Below, piece by piece: positions 59,886 to 64,000 of a stretch of DNA of 64,000 nt (positions are counted from its first letter, which is position 1; every line of letters begins with the position of its first letter). The DNA is taken from NCBI GenBank assembly GCA_016710885.1, contig JADJUC010000003.1, positions 1 through 64,000 of the forward strand, read 5' to 3'. A program made the position numbers and the translations under genes. This stretch comes from Candidatus Proximibacter danicus. GTDB lineage: Bacteria > Pseudomonadota > Gammaproteobacteria > Burkholderiales > Rhodocyclaceae. A model generated the notes under the pieces. It had not been told where the DNA came from, did no database searches, and saw only the letters and a program-made list of their open reading frames with translations.

Positions 59886-61673
59886 ATGAAATCGATAAAG
59901 GGCGCAGCAAAAGAGGCCGTTCTGGCTGCATTGGCAGCCGCTATGGCGCTGGCCTTCTCTTCCCCGGTACTGGCCGCCAGTGAACAAGCCGCCCCCAAGC
60001 CAGGAACCAAACCGGCCAAGACCAAGGCGTTGTCGAGCGCGGCCAAGGCAAGCACTGTACCGGCCGGGGACGTCTCTGGTCGCCCATTGGGCGGGCAGGC
60101 GGTCTATCAGGTTCTGCTCGGTGAAATTGCGCTGCAACGTGGCAATGCCGATCTGGCAGTCAGTGCCTATGCTGATCTGGGTTACCGCACACGGGATCCC
60201 AAGGTGCTCGAACGGGCAACGGAAGTGGCCAGCGTCGGTCGCCGTTTCGACATCGCCTACGAAACTGCCAAGTTGTGGGTCGAGGCCGATCCGGAATCTC
60301 TGACGGCTCGGCAGACCTTGGTTGCAATTCTGGTGGTGTTGGGTCGGGCGGAGGAACTTGGCCCTCAGATTTCCATCTTGCTGGAAAAGGACAAGGCAAA
60401 TCTCGCTGACAATCTGATGCGGCTGAATCGCATGTTGGCGCGGTATCAAGACAAGGCTGCGGTTTATCTCATGATGGAAAAAGTCGTGGCGCCCTATGAG
60501 GGGATCGCCGAGGCCCATTATGCCCTCGCGACAGCGGCGTTTCATGCGGGTGAGCGCCCCAAGGCGTTGGTGGAGATTCGCAAGGCGCTGAATCTTCGCC
60601 CTGACTGGGAGCTGGCGGCACTGTTCGAAGCCCAGGTTCTGGCCCGCGATTCGGCGGCAGTCGCCCTCGCGTCACTCGAACGCTTCCTCGAGGCGAACCC
60701 CGGAGCGCGCGAAGTCCGCCTGCATCTGGCGCGCGGCCTGATTGCAGAAAAGCGCTACCCCGATGCACGCAAGCATTTTGACCGCCTGCTCGCCGACAAT
60801 CCCGATAGTCCGGAATTGATTTATCCGGTGGCGATTCTGGCCTTGCAACAGAATGACGTGTCGACTGCCGAACCGCTGTTGCGCACCTTGCTGCAACGCG
60901 GCGAGCCTTCGGAAAAAGGAGTTGCTGCCTTCTACCTTGGGCAGATTGCCGAGGACCGGCAGGCCTACGCCGAGGCTGTTGGCTATTACCGGCAGGTTGC
61001 CAGTGGCGAGCAGTACGCGACGGCGCAGATTCGGACTGCCCAACTGCTGATCAAGCAGGGCGAGACTCTGGCCGTGGCGCAGGAACATCTGCAGACATCG
61101 GCCAAGCGCTACCCGCCGGCACAGACCCAGTTCGTTGTCGCGGAGGCGCAGTTGCTCCGCGATGCCGGTCGTGACGAAGAGGCGCTGGCGCTGCTCGATC
61201 AGGTGAATGCGAAGCAGCCCGATCAGGCCGAGGTGCTTTACGATGCCGCCCTGCTGGCAGAAAAACTGGGGCGCATGAATATCGTTGAGGCCAATTTGCG
61301 GCGGGTGATCGAGCTGCGTCCAGATAATGCCCACGCCTATAACGCTTTGGGTTACAGCCTGGCGGAGCGGGGGATTCGTCTTGACGAAGCGCGCCAGCTG
61401 ATTGCCAAGGCGCTCGAGCTGGCGCCTGAAGACCCCTTCATCATGGACAGCATGGGCTGGGTGCTCTATCGCCAGGGCGATCTGCAGGGCGCGCTGACTT
61501 TCCTTGAGAAAGCCTATGCGATCAAGAAGGATGCCGAGATTGCCGCGCATCTTGGCGAGGTGCTTTGGGTTCTTGAGCGTCGCGAGGAGGCGCAAAAAAT
61601 CTGGGCAGACGCCGCCAAACGACACCCCGGGAATGCTGAACTCAAAGCGGTCCGCGCGAAGTTCGTTCGCTGA
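59886..61673 (+). CDS. Secreted or periplasmic tetratricopeptide repeat protein
   Basis: This 595-residue protein has a signal peptide (VLAALAAAMALAFSSPVLAA) and many TPR units. Clear copies are AHYALATAAFHAGERPKALV-like (EAHYALATAAFHAGERPKAL), DEEALALLDQVNAKQPDQAE, NAHAYNALGYSLAERGIRLD and MDSMGWVLYRQGDLQGALTF. It lies directly before lolB and ispE on the same strand, as in many betaproteobacteria, and may take part in outer-membrane assembly. That is inferred from location. Confidence 0.9.
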   Translation: MKSIKGAAKEAVLAALAAAMALAFSSPVLAASEQAAPKPGTKPAKTKALSSAAKASTVPAGDVSGRPLGGQAVYQVLLGEIALQRGNADLAVSAYADLGYRTRDPKVLERATEVASVGRRFDIAYETAKLWVEADPESLTARQTLVAILVVLGRAEELGPQISILLEKDKANLADNLMRLNRMLARYQDKAAVYLMMEKVVAPYEGIAEAHYALATAAFHAGERPKALVEIRKALNLRPDWELAALFEAQVLARDSAAVALASLERFLEANPGAREVRLHLARGLIAEKRYPDARKHFDRLLADNPDSPELIYPVAILALQQNDVSTAEPLLRTLLQRGEPSEKGVAAFYLGQIAEDRQAYAEAVGYYRQVASGEQYATAQIRTAQLLIKQGETLAVAQEHLQTSAKRYPPAQTQFVVAEAQLLRDAGRDEEALALLDQVNAKQPDQAEVLYDAALLAEKLGRMNIVEANLRRVIELRPDNAHAYNALGYSLAERGIRLDEARQLIAKALELAPEDPFIMDSMGWVLYRQGDLQGALTFLEKAYAIKKDAEIAAHLGEVLWVLERREEAQKIWADAAKRHPGNAELKAVRAKFVR

Positions 61674-61681
61674 TCGGCGCT

Positions 61682-62245
61682 GTGGTCCGCTATTTTCTTT
61701 TTCTTGTGCTCGGATTGCTCGCCGCCTGCGCAGGCCCGGGGGCGAATGTCACAGAAATCCTGCTGCCACGCGGAGATGTTCGCGATTTCAGCCTCGAGGC
61801 GCGCTTTTCGGTGACGCAAGAGAGCGAGCGTCATTCCGGGCGTCTGTCGTGGCGCCATAGCGCTGCCGGTGTTGACGAACTGCAAATAGCTTCCCCTTTT
61901 GGTCAGGTTCTTGCCGATATCCGGATCGACAGTCAGCGGGCAAGGCTGGTCGCTTCTGATCGACGGGTCTTCGAAGCTGCGGACGCGCAACAGCTGATGC
62001 ATGAGGTTCTCGGCTATCCGCTGCCGATCGATCGCTTGTCGGCATGGGTGCTAGCGCGTGCGGGTGAGAGGGCTCGCGTTCAGCCGGATGGTCTCGGTCG
62101 TCCGCAATCGATCGAGGAGGATGACTGGTCCATCAGTTATGAATATGAACAGGCCGCTACCGATGCCCTGCCGGCATTGATGACGGTGACTCGCAAGGGC
62201 GGGGTGGAGTTGCGCCTGCGGGTCGAGGAATGGCGGACACCATGA
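61682..62245 (+). CDS. lolB: Outer-membrane lipoprotein receptor LolB
   Basis: This lipoprotein takes lipoproteins from LolA and inserts them in the outer membrane. It has 187 residues. Seen: signal peptide with lipobox LAAC (YFLFLVLGLLAAC), RDFSLEARFSVTQESERHSG, GRLSWRHSAAGVDELQIASP, and FGQVLADIRIDSQRARLVAS, as expected for the LolB barrel. GTG 61682 starts it eight bases after the TPR gene. It overlaps ispE. Confidence 0.9.
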   Translation: MVRYFLFLVLGLLAACAGPGANVTEILLPRGDVRDFSLEARFSVTQESERHSGRLSWRHSAAGVDELQIASPFGQVLADIRIDSQRARLVASDRRVFEAADAQQLMHEVLGYPLPIDRLSAWVLARAGERARVQPDGLGRPQSIEEDDWSISYEYEQAATDALPALMTVTRKGGVELRLRVEEWRTP

Positions 62246-63093
62246 GCCCATGGCACTGGGACAGTTGCTGGCCGGCGCCAGCCAAGCTCAATCTTTTTCT
62301 GCATGTTGTCGGGCGCCGGGCCGATGGCTATCACCTTTTGCAGACCTTGTTCCGTTTCGTCGATTTTGGCGATGCCCTGCAGTTTTCGCCGCGAGCCGAT
62401 ACCGATGTGGTGTTGGCCACGCCGCTGCCCGGCGTGCCAGCGGAGAGCGACCTGACAGTGCGTGCCGCCCGGCTGCTGCAAGCCGAAAGCGGTTGTCGCC
62501 AAGGGGTGACAATCACGCTCGAAAAGCGCTTGCCCATGGGAGGCGGACTCGGCGGTGGCAGTTCCGATGCGGCGACGGTGCTGCTGGCATTGAATCACCT
62601 CTGGGGCCTCGGCTTGTCGCGTGAGCGCTTGCAAGTCCTGGGGTTGTCGCTTGGCGCGGACGTGCCGATTTTCATCTATGGCCGCAATGCCTTTGCCGAA
62701 GGGGTTGGCGAAACCTTTACGTCGGTTGAGCTGCCGGCGGCCTGGTATGTGGTTCTCGAACCGCCTGTTCAGGTGCCGACGGCCGCAATTTTTCGCACAC
62801 CGCACCTGCGCCGCGATTCGCCGGCCATTGCCGCCTGTGATTGGCATCCCGGTTTCGGTGCCAATGACCTTGAGCCGGTTGCTGCCGAACTGTACCCAGC
62901 GGTTGCCGAACATATCGGCTGGCTTGCTGCATATGCCCATGTGCGTATGACGGGCTCGGGGGCTTGCGTGTTCGCAGAGTTCGAATGTCGCAGAGATGCT
63001 GAAGCGGTGCTGGCTCAGCTACCCCGTGGCATGCGGGGCTGGGCGGCAGCGGGCCTGGCGGCTCATCCGCTGATCGGGCTTTGCGCCCCCTGA
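62242..63093 (+). CDS. ispE: 4-diphosphocytidyl-2-C-methyl-D-erythritol kinase
   Basis: This GHMP kinase acts in the MEP isoprenoid pathway. It has about 283 residues. Seen: PAPAKLNLFLHVVGRRADGY, LPMGGGLGGGSSDAATVLLA (ATP-binding loop), LGLSLGADVPIFIYGRNAFA and HVRMTGSGACVFAEF (third motif). ATG 62242 overlaps the lolB stop (ATGA); ATG 62230 is an alternative. lolB-ispE-tRNA-Gln-prs is a classic proteobacterial order. Confidence 0.96.
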   Translation: MSPWHWDSCWPAPAKLNLFLHVVGRRADGYHLLQTLFRFVDFGDALQFSPRADTDVVLATPLPGVPAESDLTVRAARLLQAESGCRQGVTITLEKRLPMGGGLGGGSSDAATVLLALNHLWGLGLSRERLQVLGLSLGADVPIFIYGRNAFAEGVGETFTSVELPAAWYVVLEPPVQVPTAAIFRTPHLRRDSPAIAACDWHPGFGANDLEPVAAELYPAVAEHIGWLAAYAHVRMTGSGACVFAEFECRRDAEAVLAQLPRGMRGWAAAGLAAHPLIGLCAP

Positions 63094-63108
63094 ATTTTCC
63101 TGTATCAT
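63081..63108 (+). promoter_or_regulatory. Possible promoter for tRNA-Gln and prs
   Basis: TTGCGC (63081-63086) and TATCAT (63103-63108) are separated by 16 bases and would start transcription about 30 bases before the tRNA. Both hexamers are imperfect and the first overlaps the end of ispE, so this is tentative. Confidence 0.35.
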
Positions 63109-63146
63109 CCGCGCCTCGTTCAAGAGCTTGGCTTTTGGGCGTCCGC

Positions 63147-63223
63147 TGGGGAGTCGCCAAGTTGGTCAAGGCACCGGATTTTGATTCCGGCATTCGAAGG
63201 TTCGAATCCTTCTTCCCCAGCCA
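63147..63223 (+). tRNA. tRNA-Gln (anticodon TTG), CCA encoded
   Basis: The cloverleaf is complete: acceptor arm TGGGGAG paired with TTCCCCA (one G-T pair), anticodon stem CCGGA/TCCGG around the loop TTTTGAT with anticodon TTG at 63181-63183, T-loop GGTTCGAATCC, discriminator G at 63220 and CCA at 63221-63223. It decodes CAA and CAG. It is placed between ispE and prs. Confidence 0.95.
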
Positions 63224-63241
63224 CAGAATTCAAGACCGATC

Positions 63242-63266
63242 CGGGCAGGTTATTGCGACCTGCCCG
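63242..63266 (+). terminator. Hairpin between tRNA-Gln and prs
   Basis: Nine-base arms CGGGCAGGT (63242-63250) and ACCTGCCCG (63258-63266) enclose a seven-base loop, followed by TATTGCTTTAT, a poor T-tract. It could be a weak terminator or attenuator, or a processing signal for the tRNA 3' side, before prs. Confidence 0.5.
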
Positions 63267-63310
63267 TATTGCTTTATGCGGCGCGGTGCTGGAACGCTCG
63301 GAGCAACGAC

Positions 63311-64000
63311 ATGGCTTATGACAGCTTGATGGTATTCACCGGCAATGCCAATCCGAAATTGGCGGCGGAGGTGGCCAAGCGTCTGCACATTTCGCTTGGA
63401 CGCGTGAATGTCGGCCGTTTCTCCGATGGCGAAGTCAGTGTCGAACTCGACGAGCATGTCCGCGGCAAGGATGTTTTTCTCCTGCAGTCGACGTGTGCGC
63501 CGTCGAATGACAATCTGATGGAACTGCTGGTCATGGTCGATGCGCTCAAGCGTGCTTCGGCCGGCCGCATCACTGCCTCCATTCCGTATTTTGGCTACGC
63601 CCGCCAGGATCGCCGTTCGCGTTCTTCACGGGTGCCGATCGCCGCCAAGCTGGTCGCCAACATGCTGGCTGCGGCCGGGGTCGATCGCGTGCTGACGATG
63701 GACCTGCACGCCGAACAGATTCAGGGCTTCTTCGATATCCCGGTCGACAATATCTACGCACTGCCGATTCTGCTTGAAGACATCCAGAAGCAGAACCACG
63801 AGAATCTGCTGGTGGTTTCGCCCGACCATGGCGGCGTGGTGCGTGCGCGTTCGCTGGCGAAGCGCCTCGAATGTGATCTGGCGATCATCGACAAGCGTCG
63901 CCCGAAGGCGAATGTTTCGGAAGTGATGAACATCATCGGCGAAGTCGATGGCCGTACCTGCGTCATCATGGATGACATCGTCGATACTGCCGGCACCCTG
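63311..64000 (+). CDS. prs: Ribose-phosphate pyrophosphokinase, 5' part (runs off the window)
   Basis: This makes PRPP from ribose-5-phosphate and ATP. The 230 residues present show [58 protein letters not shown] (ATP-binding), [37 protein letters not shown] and, at the window edge, the PRPP loop [13 protein letters not shown] 63311 has GGAG upstream. Missing C-terminal part would be about 85 residues. Confidence 0.97.
   Translation, partial: MAYDSLMVFTGNANPKLAAEVAKRLHISLGRVNVGRFSDGEVSVELDEHVRGKDVFLLQSTCAPSNDNLMELLVMVDALKRASAGRITASIPYFGYARQDRRSRSSRVPIAAKLVANMLAAAGVDRVLTMDLHAEQIQGFFDIPVDNIYALPILLEDIQKQNHENLLVVSPDHGGVVRARSLAKRLECDLAIIDKRRPKANVSEVMNIIGEVDGRTCVIMDDIVDTAGTL

Overview
The window looks like a chromosomal segment of a betaproteobacterium, most likely of the Rhodocyclales (Dechloromonas/Azonexus type). 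This is an inference from gene order and protein flavour: ftsY-ftsE-ftsX-rpoH, accB-accC-prmA, lolB-ispE-tRNA-Gln-prs, and a caa3-type oxidase operon preceded by a DUF2244 gene. No taxonomic search was possible.

Region 1 (1-28,436, all on +) is one long surface-polysaccharide locus in two parts. Part A (1-14,361) is visibly A/T-richer and holds the 3' end of an asparagine-synthetase-like gene, an acyltransferase, a flippase-type ABC transporter, a deacetylase-like protein, a PLP aminotransferase, an SDR, a WbqC protein, a CgeB-like glycosyltransferase and a capsule-synthesis protein. It ends in a nonulosonic-acid module (NeuC-, NeuA- and NeuB-like) interleaved with a 2-hydroxyacid dehydrogenase and a UDP-sulfoquinovose-synthase (SqdB/SQD1) homologue. 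Nearly every gene here is broken by several single-base-type frame changes although the protein sequence on both sides is well preserved; I suspect sequence error more than decay. Part B (14,838-28,436) is G/C-rich and mostly intact. It encodes a CDP-glucose 4,6-dehydratase route to a probably C-methylated deoxysugar (RfbF, RfbG, RmlC-like epimerase, NovU/TylCIII-type methyltransferase, acyltransferase, SDR), then a CmcI-like protein, three glycosyltransferases, a second AsnB, and a WbpL-like/WbpM-like pair that would start O-unit synthesis.

Region 2 (28,465-38,900) is housekeeping: apaH; a putative ornithine-lipid pair (olsB and a plsC-like olsA); and an aroQ-accB-accC-prmA-DUF3426-pfkB-lipoprotein run on the minus strand. 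A structured repeat sits beside the lipoprotein gene. mpl follows on +.

Region 3 (38,923-46,426, minus strand) is the cytochrome oxidase locus: DUF2244, ctaC (with a fused cytochrome c domain), ctaD, a small assembly protein, ctaG, ctaE, SURF1, a SCO-like protein and ctaB. A perfect FNR/ANR-type box lies just upstream. CtaD lacks the usual K-channel lysine motif, and ctaA is absent from the locus.

Region 4 (46,721-64,000) has a J-domain-like membrane protein, rpoH with a perfect CIRCE operator over its putative promoter, ftsX, ftsE and ftsY, two M16 peptidases, rsmD, coaD, ferredoxin, a CHASE-GGDEF protein, a dynamin-like GTPase, mutM, a TPR protein, lolB, ispE, tRNA-Gln(TTG) and the start of prs. 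No CRISPR array, insertion sequence, rRNA or phage gene was seen.
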